Assembly: GCF_963678975.1 (NCBI RefSeq) | Contig: NC_089285.1 | Location: 4,636,694 to 4,700,693 of the forward strand | DNA: 64,000 nt | Direction: 5' to 3' | From: Dysidea avara | Lineage: Eukaryota > Porifera > Demospongiae > Dictyoceratida > Dysideidae | Shown here: positions 48,191-60,246 of the stretch, piece after piece | How the letters are laid out: every line of letters starts with the position of its first letter | Position numbering within the stretch: position 1 is the first letter of the stretch | Program-made: the position numbers and the translations under genes | The notes under the pieces: model-generated | The model's input: only the letters and a program-made list of their open reading frames with translations | The model's database searches: none | What the model was told of the DNA's origin: nothing

Positions 48191-49129
48191 ACAAGTATAA
48201 GAAAAAATTGGGAACTTTAAATTAGATTAGGGACAGTGTATAATGCTGCAATAAAAAGTACTGAAACAAGCTGGATCAGAGTAGTACGTAATGTCCAAAT
48301 ACTGTAAAACAATAAGAAGTGAATATCCCTACTGTGCTACACTCAATGCACAGTAGGGATATATAATAGTTATACGGACACAATGTGGAGTCTATGAAAT
48401 TTATAAACCCGAAGGCCCGGGCTGTAGCGCACGAGCGAAGCGAGGGCGCTACTAAGGGCCTGAGGGTTTATAAATTTCATAGACTCCACATTGTGCCCGT
48501 ATAACTGCTTTAGACTCTATTTCACGTTACACTCAGATTACTTACCTCATCCACGGCTGTTTCTGCTGTAGGCTCGGCGAAAGCAATTGTAATTGTAATT
48601 GTAATTGTAATATTTAAACAGGGATTAAAAGGCTTACATCGACTGTAGAGTTACATTGTCAGGCTTACATTGTCAGGCTTACATTGTCAGGCTTACATCG
48701 ACTGTAGAGTTTGCACCTGCTGAATTGTAATTGTAATTGTAATTGTAATATTTAAACAGTAATATTTAAAAGCGACTGGTTTTCTTACGATAATACTAGC
48801 GCCATGGCAACTATGCGTCCTCACGTGACTAAATAATCGCGCTCGTTAAATCACTGCACGTGAATAACGCATAGCGATTGGACAAACCCGAATTTGAGCA
48901 TATGTCATATTGTGCTTGAAGGCGTGGAGTATATTAGAAAACAAGGTGGAGTATATGAGATTTATTACCCACCCAAAACAGCCTAAATAGAGTCTAATCA
49001 CTTCTTATTGTTTTACAGTATTTGGACATTACGTACTACTCTGATCCAGCTTGTTTCAGTACTTTTTATTGCAGCATTATACATTGTCCCTAATCTAATT
49101 TAAAATTCCCAATTTTTTCTTATACTTGT
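48191..49129. mobile_element. Palindromic MITE interrupted by a second element (copy 1)
   Basis: The outer arms ACAAGTATAAGAAAAAATTG...AAAAAGTACTGAAACAAGC are mirrored on the right. The uninterrupted version is at 62846-63147. Here 48363-48997 splits it. Confidence 0.8.
48363..48997. mobile_element. 635-bp insertion present only in duplicate copy 1
   Basis: Absent from the equivalent place in copy 2 (GGGATAT/TCACTT). It contains a ~110-bp hairpin (AATGTGGAGTCTATGAAATT and complement, with CGAGCGAAGCGAGGGCGC at the loop). It also has (AATTGT)n blocks and tandem GGCTTACATTGTCA units. AGACTCTATTT recurs inverted near the right end. Confidence 0.75.
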
Positions 49130-49239
49130 TTGTGAAGTTTTTTTGCAAGCTCATGACCACTAAATATCTGCTGAGTTACTTACAGCACTATTATACTAGA
49201 TTATGACTCATATAATAACAACTGATCAGTGGGCATGGC

Positions 49240-49500
49240 TCTACATAAGCCAACAGACAATAATGGACGTGGATTCGTGCATATCTACATGGGCGTGGCT
49301 ACCATATGTCTACAGACAGTAATTTACGTAAGTGGGCGTGGATTCGTGCATACCTACACACTGATGAATGGAAGTGGTTACCATATGTCTGCAGACTGTA
49401 ATTTACGTAAGTGGGCGTGGATTCGTGCATACGTACACACTGATGAATGGAAGTGGTTACCATATGTCTGCAGACTGTAATTTACGTAAGTGGGCGTGGC
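49240..49500 (+). repeat. Tandem repeat, ~78-bp unit, about three copies
   Basis: Units carry GTGGGCGTGGATTCGTGCAT and GGTTACCATATGTCTGCAGA. The duplicate at 63240-63370 has only about one unit, so the array changed length after the duplication. Confidence 0.85.
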
Positions 49501-49649
49501 TCACGAAAGAAGCAGAGCTACGCTATGACGTGTAGTAACACATCCATATTTAATTTAGCACGTAGGGTCAGACCCGAATAATCTTTAAAGCAGGACCTGG
49601 ATGACCCAACTCGGTTTAACATTGTTACTAATTAACTATATTTATTGAC

Positions 49650-49895
49650 TTACACATTCGCTATATAGTTCGCCGTGAGTTGCTCTCTCTGATCGATATC
49701 AACAGCAAGTCTGACGTACGCGTGTGTTTTTGGTACAACCGGCGACCACGAGTATTCGAATAGTTTGATGCAATATACACTGGTATGGAAGCCGTATTGT
49801 AGTCTATTAACACTCAGCAGTAGAACCTTGACTGATGGCCATGGTAAAGAAGGATAAAAGGTATGACAATAGCGCAAGCATTGTATGTTTATCAA
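49650..49895 (-). CDS. Open frame retained in both duplicates, unknown
   Basis: An 81-codon frame ending VDIDQREQLTANYIANV, kept open with few changes at 63520-63765. No domain is recognised. The high similarity of the duplicates alone could explain its preservation, so coding status is doubtful. Confidence 0.2.
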   Translation of the reverse strand: MINIQCLRYCHTFYPSLPWPSVKVLLLSVNRLQYGFHTSVYCIKLFEYSWSPVVPKTHAYVRLAVDIDQREQLTANYIANV

Positions 49896-50249
49896 TATAC
49901 CAAAGGTTTTTTCTTAAGCGATCTAGAAACGTTTCTGCGAAAGAATTAGGGCTGTAGCTGTAGCCAGTTTTCTGCTACGCTTAACTGAAGACGTCAGGCA
50001 GGCAGGCAGTAGAAAATTCCATTGACTAAATTTAAAAAAAAAATTCTGTAACAACTTGATGGAAACATTTCGGGTCGATCTGAAGACACTTTTGGGCTTG
50101 GTTTTACCCAACCAATACTGTCATATCGTTTTGAGGAAAAATCGCGGCAGGTTTTTGGGTTATATTATATCATGGATCGCCCCCACACCTTCGATCTCCC
50201 TAATATACAGTACTATCGTACTGTATGATACACTAGCCTAAAATTTCCC

Positions 50250-51050
50250 ATTTGGAGGGTCACAGTTGGCCATAAAAGTATGTGTGGTCACATGTCAGTG
50301 CATCTAGTAAGAAAGTGACCTTAGTAATGATGTTGAGTGTTTTAATGTGTGCATTGTAGTTCCATGTTGTATCACAAACCTTCTCCCAATACAAAGTGTG
50401 CCTTCCAGCTAAGATACACTAGGTGTCATGTTTGGTTGTACAGTCATGCATGGCAATAATATTATATCACAAATAACAGTATATCATCACTTTGAAAATT
50501 TTACGTAGTATTTCCTTTGATGTCTGAGGTTACTAAATCCAATAGAAACCTGTGGTGGGGTTACTAAATAGTTAGTAACTTGTGGTCTTGCTGGTGATTG
50601 TTTACTACTGTACATTCATCAAATGAAAATCGGCAAAGCCAAAAAACAGATTAATGGAAGCACCCATGACTTGGTCACCTTTCATGTAGTAGTGATGTCT
50701 GGTTGGGATTTTCCAAACAAGGTGATACCATCATGTGGTAGTGTATCGGTTACCAAAAACTTTACAAATCTTTCATTAAAGGGGATATTTGGAATCTAAA
50801 TTAAAGCTTTCATTTGGAGTTTCTTGTCATTTGATTCACCAGTGAAATCATCAAATATTTTCTTCGTGTCTGTATAGGCCACTACCTCATTACTCTCTAT
50901 TGATGTGTGATAATATCGAGTAATCAATTATATCATGTATATCATGATTGTGATTAACAAAAAGCTTATGTTGTGATATGATAATGTGTGTGCATGTGTT
51001 ATAACCACGTTTTGTAAAATGGCTTCCAACTTAGTACTGCTCCCTACTGG
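50250..51050. other. Stretch without recognised gene
   Basis: AT-rich DNA; nothing beyond short frames is seen. Confidence 0.4.
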
Positions 51051-51054
51051 AAAC

Positions 51055-51490
51055 AGTGGCGGATACAGGGGGGTTGCAATGGTTTCAGCTGAAACCCCCA
51101 CCGAAAAAGTGCGTGCGCCCCTACGATTTGTGAGTGATAAAGTCACCAACAGTTATGCATAGTGTGTCACATGGGACCTTTTCTACTCATACTTTTACCT
51201 TTGAGATCGTTAAATATGGCATTATGGCGTTGAAGCGTATTAACCACCCCTAAAATTAATTATCATTTTAGTGCTGTTTTGCTTCAAAGCTTTCCGCGAA
51301 GGCTTGGATCAACTGTGAAACAATGTTTTGGAGTGATTTTTATGATTCACTATAGATCTATGTAGCTATACGCCACTGAGCTATAAGACTGAGTTATCAA
51401 CCTCAGCTGGACTATTGCTGGTGAGATCACAGTGATTGAAAACTTCCTGAACCTGAAACCCCCTCTGAAAATTCCCAGATTTGCCATTGG
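51055..51490. mobile_element. GGCGGATACAG-family MITE, uninterrupted copy
   Basis: Starts CAGTGGCGGATACAGGGGGG and ends CCCCCTCTGAAAATTCCCAG. It serves as the empty-site reference for 16953-18210. Confidence 0.8.
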
Positions 51491-52526
51491 GAAATAGCAA
51501 AGTTTGACGTTATTTGGTTTCAGAAGTGATGAAAATGGGAAAATAATGGACAGGAGAGGAGTGATCTGCTAGCTAGGTTTGCTCACAGACTTTACCATAC
51601 TTGGGAAATACAACGAATCTAACTTACATCTTAAGCACAGTTACGATGAAGAGTAGCGCTTATTAGTAGGTCAGCTCTGTTTCCGTCAACTTCCAAGTCT
51701 AAGAAAAAGGAACACTGTATTTCACAAAAAGTCTCTATACTTGAGTTAGCCAGCATTTTAAGGATTGTGAGGAGTCGGTGATGGAATATGAGTGCAAAGA
51801 CATGGAACCATTGGCTACAGTTGACAGTGTTCTGTTTCTTCGACTGCTGCAGACACTGGATCCAAGGTACAAGTCTTCTTCTCATGCCTACTTTACTCGA
51901 GTATTGTTACCTGTCAAGTACAAAACTGTTAAGGGTGCTCTGTACAGTTCCGTGTATGGCTTCTGAGGTTAGCACAGCTGGGGTTTACTAATGGATTCCC
52001 ATGGTCACCAGTAATTATCTAATTAGTCTGTGGCTTGTTTAACATGTGGTGCACCCAATGAGACAATGTCTTTTATGATGAAATAACTTGCCACAAACGA
52101 AGAAAGAAGAGAGATATACATGAAGGAAGTGAAGTAAGTGTTGTATCTTCTTCATCGTGGTCTAATAAATATGGTGATCCGTAATTTACCGATTATCTTC
52201 TGGTTACGCAATTAAGAAACAATAACTGTGGCCATGGAACAGCTGCGGGCGTCTCAGTTTCTACACCTTGATACTAAAATTAGAACTAGTTTGTCATTTT
52301 AGACCTGATAGGCATGAAAATTTCAGATGGGCAACCATGATGTTTATGCATTAAAAGAGCGTTTGTCGTTTTTTTTTTATAGCTCCTTCTGGCAAGGAAT
52401 GGCGTGGAGGTAAAGAAGACTGATTAGTGCCAGCACAAAAACGGAAGAAGAGTATCTGATGACTGAGAAGCCAGAGAAGAAAAATATAAACGCACGTTTG
52501 TTTGTACAGTTTTCAATAATGTATTT

Positions 52527-53390
52527 GGGGCGAGCCTGAGCGAGTCCCACAATTGCAGTACTCTATTCGACTGTACGATCGTCGCGTTCCCAAACGTTTA
52601 CGCAAAGAACACGGAAAGTCCCACACTGTTAGTAGTCCATTGGACCGTCGTACGACTTTTGCGTTCCCAAACGTTTACGCAAAGAACACGGAAAGTCCCA
52701 CACTGTTAGTACTCCATTGGACCGTACGATCGTCGCATTCCCAAACGTTTACGCGAAGAACACGGAAAATCCCACACTGTTGGTAGTCAGGACCGTCACA
52801 TTCAGTTTCCAAAAATTTACAGTGGTCACTTTTATTGCACGTGGCGCGATGTGACCATGGCGAGTGTTGAAAGTGCAGAACAGAGAGAAGAAAGGCTCAG
52901 AAGAAGAAGGGAGCGCGATAGGCTCAGAAGAGAGAGAGAAACCGAGGAGGAAAGACAAGCAAGGTTACACCAAACGCTTACCAGAAGACAGCAAGATCGG
53001 CGTACACGTGGAACAGAATCTGATGAACAGAGGGAAGCAAGGTGCTGCCGGGTAAAAATAGGACTGTTGATGGGTGTTAAATGCATGTATCTTTAATTTG
53101 TAACACATTAAGTTTATCAAAGAACTGTGTATTAAGTACTTTCAATAAACTAAGTGAGGCTGTGTTGATAGCCATCTAAATTGCATGTCAACATAAGTCA
53201 GTAATAAGATAGGACTGTTGACGTAATTTCTTCTTTATTATTCTTCGTTTCTCAGTGTTACTTTACGAGAAGGTCATGGTGTGGAATGCAATAAAGACAA
53301 TACGCAATTAGGGTGTTTACCTGTATTGTTGCATCACTAATGTGTATAGCTAGCTATACAAGTCTTTTAGCTATAGATCAGGCTCGCCCC
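52527..53390. mobile_element. Element with perfect 13-bp inverted ends
   Basis: GGGGCGAGCCTGA starts it and the exact complement ends it. Inside are three ~85-bp tandem units (TTCCCAAACGTTTACGC.AA..., 52580-52790) and a short charged open frame. No clear target duplication. Class unknown. Confidence 0.65.
52857..53051 (+). CDS. Highly charged first exon (RRRRERDRLRRERE type)
   Basis: ATG in good context (GACCATGG) is followed by a 65-codon frame, MASVESAEQREERLRRRRER and similar repeats, ending at a GTAAAA donor. Such R/E-rich leaders occur on proteins of Helitron-like and other transposons; that link is from memory of the family and weak. A coiled coil or nucleic-acid-binding stretch is likely. 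No downstream exon was found inside the element. Confidence 0.4.
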
Positions 53391-53900
53391 ACAATGCTTT
53401 TAGCATCTGTCTAGTTTTAAAGAATCAAGTCTGTAGGGCATAAACTGTGGGGCTAGTTCTAGTTTGAAGCGAAAATTTATAACTCACCTTCTACAGTGAG
53501 TTAAGACATGGGATTTGGACTAAACTGTGCAGTGGTGATAGCTTATTGCAAATAAAAAGAGTTTAGCAGAATAGTTTAATGCATTCGTAAGTAATAGCAG
53601 AAAACATAATTTATGGGAAGCCATACGCGTAACTGTACAGAACACCCTTAAGGTGTCCGTTGCAGGTTTGTTGAGTAATGCTAGCTGCTTAACTATGGAT
53701 ATGTGGACTGGGTGCCATAGCCGTTCCTATATGGCTGTGACTGCTCACATAGTGATGAATGGAAGATGAAGAGTTTTTATCTTGCAGATTGTGAGATTAC
53801 TGATTCCCACACTGCTGATAACGTAGCTACTAAACTATCAGCTGTTATGGTGGCCGTATAGCACTGGAAACCTTAGATGTAGCAGTTAGAAACCTTACCA

Positions 53901-55487
53901 AAGATTTACTTAACTAATTACTTTATCTCATTATTGGTCATGTCATATGGGGCTGTTTACATCATAACTGCATGACACAGTCCCTGAGGGTACACATGAA
54001 AAATCAAAAGTTGTTACACATTTACATCACATGAAGTGCCATTTGTGTATTACAAGTCACAACATTGTTCATATATTCATAAATAATTGATGTGATACAT
54101 ACAAAATGAAACAAAAATTTTGATGTCACACTGCTGAGAGATGAGCAATACTACCACCTAAGCATCTTGGGACAAGTGTACACATGAGGAGTTAGTAGTA
54201 GTTTGCCTGTGTAGCCAGGCATCACCACTCAGGTTGAATGCAGTGAACACCGGTAAAGAAAACAGATAAATGTTGTGGAGACTGCCGACGAACACATCAT
54301 AACTACTGACCAGGCTGAGAAGAATGAGTTGTCCTACTTCAAGTACATAAGGTTACATCTAACTCTAGTTTGTTTATGAAGAGGCTAAGTTCCTATACAT
54401 TACTGATGAAGACTCCTGTAACTTTGCATATCCGACATATGATACAGTACTAGTGCCAAGCATCTGCCATAAAGTACAGCCATGATCAACTCATTGTGTG
54501 GAAAGTGTACACTGCTTCGAGTGAGGTGGAATTATGATTACCATTACAGATGACTGTATATCTAAATTATTATACATAATTTATTAACACTTCCAAAATT
54601 GTGTGAGTATTAATTTGTACCACAAAGTTAGGGAAACTAGTATAAGATGGTCTCGGGCTGAGTATTGTATAACAACCATACATTTACTTTACAGGAAATA
54701 ACTGGCAAAGAACATCACCAGATTGGCTGGTAATAAACCCATCCAACCCCAAAATCAAGTTCCTGGTTCTTGAATTTTAGCTCAACACATAGTTGCAGGG
54801 CAGTCAAGTTGATTAATACTCAATGATATACTTTATATACACACTACTGACAAGCTCTACCTCTTTTAGAGCACAGGGAGGTTGTATTCCAGCTGATCTG
54901 AAGACCATTAATAGAAGCTTACATTGTAGTGTAATTCTGCCATATACATTGTCATGGATGTGAGAAAACTACAGCTTTATGTCTGCACTGCCTCCTTAGC
55001 ACTTGCCATCTTTTAGTTATTGCCTGAGTCGAGAAAGAAACTCGGAAAGAAGAGTGTATCGTTTGAGAATTTACTGAATAACGTCGAGCACTGTTGAGAA
55101 ATAAGTCTCGCACGTCTCTTCATGCTGCAGCTTCATGTATCACATTACAGACCTTGCTCACAATAGTATCACGTAGAATGAAATGTAGTGCTTACTGTAG
55201 TCTGCCATATAATGCTGATTCATTCATGCACAAGTTGTGCCACGTGCTTTTGTGGTTTTGATAAACAAGTAATTCTTCAAATCGATGTTTCTATCGACCT
55301 GTTGGATGAAATACAGCGAAACTCTATAGCAATACAGATAAATACTAGCATTACAAATCTATGGATTCGCCATTTTTTAATCTTTATCGTGGTGCGTGAT
55401 AGCAGCTTTTTCTTCCTGAGGAAGAGTGGTTCAGCTGTATCTGTCAGGCCTGTAGGGTACAAAAATTCATAGAATTGTTACTACGCT
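53901..55487. other. Stretch without clear gene
   Basis: It may contain more decayed hAT sequence, but no convincing block was read. Short frames near 55.2-55.47 kb show no family. Confidence 0.35.
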
Positions 55488-55602
55488 TTTACCAAGAGTA
55501 TATAATAGAAACCAAGAGTATCGAATGGTGTATAATCCTGTGATTAATCATTGCGTAGAGTAATATCGTTTTCGTATTAGGTTGTGTCATACTGAACGTT
55601 AA

Positions 55603-55770
55603 CGATATTTTGTTTAATGACGACAGGTTACGGTGCCACCAGGTTTAGGTGTGACCTTATCAATTATTTTGACCACATCACTATCTAATGTGACAGTAAA
55701 CAGTCTTGTGTCCACACCAGCTATAGTAGTATCAGTACTAACACCAAGATCAGTACCTTCATATCCATCT
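55603..55770 (-). CDS. Possible terminal exon of an unknown gene
   Basis: After a plausible acceptor (TTATTTACCAG) a minus-strand frame of about 55 codons reads GVSTDTTIAGVDTRLFTVTL then DSDVVKIIDKVTPKPGG and ends with TAA. The composition (alternating hydrophobics, beta-rich) looks like a real extracellular or beta-sandwich exon. No family is recognised. It lies just outside the duplicated block. Confidence 0.35.
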
Positions 55771-55834
55771 GGTAAATAACCAGTTTTGTTTTTCTCTGAC
55801 TGATCCAGTGTTTAGGTGTAAATGGTCAGGTAAT

Positions 55835-56470
55835 ACCTGCCTAATTTTCACAGTAGCCCTTATCATTGCCAGACACTGTTTTGTAGCTTTGTGTTGCTCT
55901 GCTTGCATACTCAACAACATCATTATAGGTTGTTGACAGTACAGCCCCAAGTCCAACATCTGAGGCATCTGTAGGTAATGTAAATGTGTCACCACAAGCA
56001 ATTACAATAGTGATTACTTTAGACCATTCATCTGTCATGTTCAACTGCCCACTTGTGGGGCCATGCCAGCAAATCTAGCACAAATATACTGGTAGAATTA
56101 GCTAGATCAATAAATGACCTGAGCATTTATAAAGTACTGGAATTGCCTTCTGGCATTAACCGTTGTTTGAGTATTTGAATTCCAGGTGTGAGACAGTTTT
56201 TTTTTTTCAGATACAACTGACTGCAGAGGGTGGTGCATAAATCCAATTTGATGAGAGATCATTAGCATGTGAGGCTGAAAAACTACCAATTGTTGACATA
56301 CTATTGACACAGTCCTTGTGTGATCTCTTAACGCTTCGTCTTGTCTCCTATGGCATGTTTGTGGATCAGTGTGAACTCCCATAATCTCAGTGCCAGGGCT
56401 GAATTTCATCTTCTCAGTGGAGTCCTTGTGCTTATAAGTAACTGCTGAAATATAAGCACTGTGGTTCACA
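55835..56470 (-). pseudogene. Ty3-type retrotransposon pol remnant, copy 2
   Basis: The RNase H block CGDTFTLPTDASDVGLGAVL is followed by VVEYASRATQS and is open for 67 codons at 55841-56044. The rest is shifted and interrupted. Same insertion as in copy 1. Confidence 0.7.
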
Positions 56471-56780
56471 ATTAATTCCTACAATGGTCACATCAAAGGT
56501 ATCATTTTAGGTGTTCATATTGTTGTTGAAATGTGCTTGTATAGCTAACACAATTGAGTGGTACCTTATTGTAGTGTACATACTAAAAGGTTGATGTAGT
56601 ATCTTATCTTTCTCTCTTGCTCTACATACATGTAGCTCACTGCCATTGGATCCTCAGTATTGCCTGGTCACCAGATGGGAAGAAGATTGCATCAGGTTGT
56701 AAAGCTGGCAAGGTGAGTGAAATGTGTGAAGTTGTCCACCTCATTTCCCTCTACCACCCTTAATAATACTCTTACTACTA

Positions 56781-59700
56781 CAGTGGAACCTGTCTAAAGC
56801 GGTCACCTTCAGGTCAGAGATATTTGGTCTTTATAGAGAGGTGGTTGCCTATCATATCTCTATAAAGCAGCCATAGGTCACAAACCAAGGTTGACCTTTA
56901 TACAAAGGTTCCTGGGATTATAGCTATCCTCACACATGCCTACTCTTCAATCCATTACTTACATAACAGGCATAAACAAAGTAGCAGAAACCAGAAAGGA
57001 TGACCAACAAGAGCGAGAAACCACTATATGGAGGCATTATCACTAGGCTGCCTTGCTACAAAGCCAGTGAAGGAAAGGCTAACTGGAAAGACAGTTACCT
57101 GGTAACTACACAACTGTAAATTACGAGATAAATTCAAAAAAATTAGCATATTGTGGGGTGAGCTTTAATTGGAATCATGTGAAGAGACAAAAGCCATGGA
57201 GTGGCTATAAGCTTATCTATACAGAACACAATTGTGAGTATAAAATGTTATAGAAGTATAAAGTAGTGTAACTGGTTTACTCACCATTATGGCTGTTGCT
57301 GGCTGCTTTGTGCAGTCGAAACGCAAGTGGCAAAAATATGCTTTATTACGCATATTTAATTGCACAGCTTGTTTTCCCGCGAAGAAACAAGCGCTTCTTC
57401 GGGTAGAACACCATCTGACTACAAACGCTTGTAGCTTCCAGATGCAACGCTCTTTCCTGTTTGCACTGGGTGTCACGCAACAACACGTCACTTGTCTTTC
57501 CACAGCAACCAAATTCGGCAGCTGCAGTTAGTTAGCAACGAGCTACAAAGCACTGAGCGAAGTTGGTGAGTAATAACAAGGTGGTTTTGAGGTGTGGTAC
57601 AAATTTGTTTCAAGCCATATTAGTGTTTCTAATTAATTTGCACAACTAGACAAAAGCCCAAACTTAATAATTATGTTGTAAAAAGTTGTGCACTTTGGCT
57701 GCTGTTTACACATACAGTGATTGTTGACAAATAGCATTTTTACACATTTTAAATCAACAATTTCTATAAAAGTTATCAGGTGGAGACTTCCTGTGCCAGA
57801 ATACTGCTGCTACTACTCCGAGTTGACCAGAGATGAAAGTTTCTACCATCAAATTCAACAATAACTTGTAGCTGCTTGGGTACAGCCATCTTCAAGGACT
57901 CCATTTCTACTGTGTCCAGGGTAAATCCCACACAGTACTGCTCCTGTCATGGAGATACACAGAGGTCTGGTCATCCATCACAGTCCTAACCTGTATTAGT
58001 TTCAAAAATACAACTGGATGTACTAGCTATTAGAACGCAGTATTACTAAATACATAGAATGTGAGGTAAATTGGTCAAAAGAAAAGTAAAAATGTTACCA
58101 AGAGTTAATAATAGTGGAGTATTAACTCTTGATGCTACTAAAATCGATTGAGGAATGGATAGCTAGCTACACTGAAAGAGAGCAGTCACAACAGACCAAT
58201 TTACGTACCAAGGCCACCTTCATCTAGCCAAATTATTGTTGCTTCAGAAGGGCTTTCTCATTCCAAAACAGAGTTATCATGGTACGACACTGCAACTGGT
58301 ACAATCAGTTTGTTCTGAAAGTTTTAACAAACCAAGGTTATCATCAGTTACCTGTACAGTACAAACGTCTCAAGTACACATGGGTACACATGAGACTTTA
58401 AAAGACCATCATTCTAAATCAGGGGAAGATCCAGGATTTCACAAGCTAACAGGAACAAAATTTGTAAAGCAGGGACTCAGAAAAGAGATACCGTATGACA
58501 AGAAAATTTGATGAATCTACATTTCAGCCATTTTGGTGAATTACTATAAACATCCTCAAAAATCGAGAAATTATAGATCTAAACACATACTTTTAAAGGT
58601 GCTTATGAGCATTTAATGAATTTATAGTTTACAATCTAAACTAATTATTTGTCAAATTTTCTCGAGCAAAAATTTCCTGCCTTACGGTAAGCATCCATTT
58701 TGAGTAATTATCAATTTCCAGCAGTGATTACGATTTTAAAACTTCAAGAGTTATTTGTATTACTATATTATATATAGTAGCTCCATGTTTCTAATTTTAC
58801 ATACTGGTAAAGTTTCATAGTGAAACACATAGTGAAACACATTAAGCAACTGCAACTGGTCTAAATAAAGCTTGTCAAAAATTCAGGGTACCGTGGGACA
58901 ACATTTAAATCTACATAATATACAGCAATGCTCTAAATTGCCAGATTTTGCTGTGGGAAGCCCTTACCATTGGATGTGAATCACAAGTTCCTGAATTCAG
59001 CTGCACTGCAAGAGTCTGACCTAGTAGAAGAGGTCGTAACTGATTGATCTATTTTTAACATGTGCACCACTAAGGTAGCAGTAATGATTATTTCTCAAGA
59101 TGTGGGATAAAAAGATTGCATGGATTTTGTAGGCATCTGATAATGTAGGGATTTGCAATGGTGATGTCTTTCCATAGGAATTAATAGTTTTATGCACGGG
59201 CAATCCTTGTTATGAGTCCAGACTATCTCACTAACTCAACTTTGCTTCCTCGTGAAATATCTTGATAGTTTCACTTTTACATTGGGTGAGTGTTATCAAA
59301 TCACAGTGGCATGCAGCCAGTTTATTCCAAACTTCATCGCTATGGTTGCCCAGGTTTAACTATTTCAAAGCATCAAGACAAGGTACAAGAATTTTTTCAG
59401 TATTAGCAAAGATTTTTACATTTCTGTAAACTGAGGCTGATACTGTTGACTACTGAACTTGTAATGAGGATTGTCCATGTTATGAATCTCTACTTACACA
59501 GTACATGTACTAAAGGTGTGGAGCAACTGAGATATTTTCACTATTGAGAGAGCTATATCTGAACCACAAAAATTTCTTTCAAAAATGTTTTTACATTTTG
59601 GCAATCCACAAAAGTTGTTTTAACACCTTATGACACTGTGGTGTATGGTTTATTGTGTATAACAAGATACTGAATAACACCCTCTTCTATATTAACAGAG

Positions 59701-60246
59701 TACAAATTTGTTTCACAAATGTGTACAGTTTCATACAGCTACTAGACGTGCTCTATACAAACCTTATCACTTTCGTTGACTCAGATTTTGTGCACTCTTT
59801 TTCGTTTATCCACAGCAAAGTGAAACCGGGAGCAGCTAAATTCTTGTTCAATTCTAACACTAAAATACTTTCAGCCCACACGTTTCAAGATTAAATAAAC
59901 TGAATAATTGTCTCCATAAATCATCTCCTCAAGTGTTTTTACTCGAAAATACGCCAGAAATTTACTGGTTGAACGCCATTTCTCTCGTCCGTGTGGCCTG
60001 GCGAAAACGCCATTTTGGACTTGTCGTAAATTGCGCGTGCAAGTAAAAACTCCCGTTTTTTGTCGCTTGCGTTTCGACTGTGTGAGAGGCTTTTGTGTAA
60101 TGAAGTGCTGTTTTACGTGTTATAGAGGTGACCGCTTAATGCAAACTATTTCTGTACAAACTGTTTAGGAAGGTTAGGACCATAGTCACATGGTCATTTT
60201 GCTGAGGTGACCGCCCAACTCAGGTGATTGTTAAGAGGTTCCACTA
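56781..60246. mobile_element. Mariner/pogo-like non-autonomous element, copy 2, containing another transposon
   Basis: Same ends as 46302-47012. It is enlarged by the 2768-bp insertion at 57313. Confidence 0.65.
57313..60080. mobile_element. 2768-bp DNA transposon with 4-bp target duplication
   Basis: The ends CAGTCGAAACGCAAG and its exact complement are flanked by TGTG on both sides (57309-57312, 60081-60084). The empty site GCTTTGTGAGAGG is at 46843-46855. Internal frames (for example 58236-58511) show no transposase domain, so it is probably non-autonomous. Superfamily undecided. Confidence 0.9.

Larger units (their letters stand above)
45385..50132 (+). repeat. Large tandem duplication, copy 1
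   Basis: Near-identical in order and sequence to 55835-64000, apart from large insertions and deletions. The right limit is at least 50132, because copy 2 runs into the end of the window. Confidence 0.9.
51933..53647. mobile_element. TTAA-flanked non-autonomous DNA transposon
   Basis: TTAA occurs directly at 51929-51932 and 53648-53651. The inverted ends are GGGTGCTCTGTACAGTTCCG and, as complement, GGGTGTTCTGTACAGTTACG, both continuing into TATGGCTTC. TTAA targets point to piggyBac- or Kolobok-type elements; which one is not decided. It contains another element at 52527-53390. Confidence 0.85.
51770..53900 (+). pseudogene. hAT-type transposase remnant split by a TTAA element
   Basis: The first part (to 51932) reads MEPLATVDSVLFLRLLQTLD then PRYKSSSHAYFTRVL. 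The second part (from 53648) reads VAGLLSNASCLTMDMWTGCH then SRSYMAVTAHIV, and after a one-base shift WKMKSFYLADCEITDSHTAD. These match the N-terminal half of the hAT catalytic domain (ZBED-like). Removing 51933-53647 and one TTAA rejoins the two parts in the same frame. The C-terminal dimerisation region was not identified. Inactive. Confidence 0.75.
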
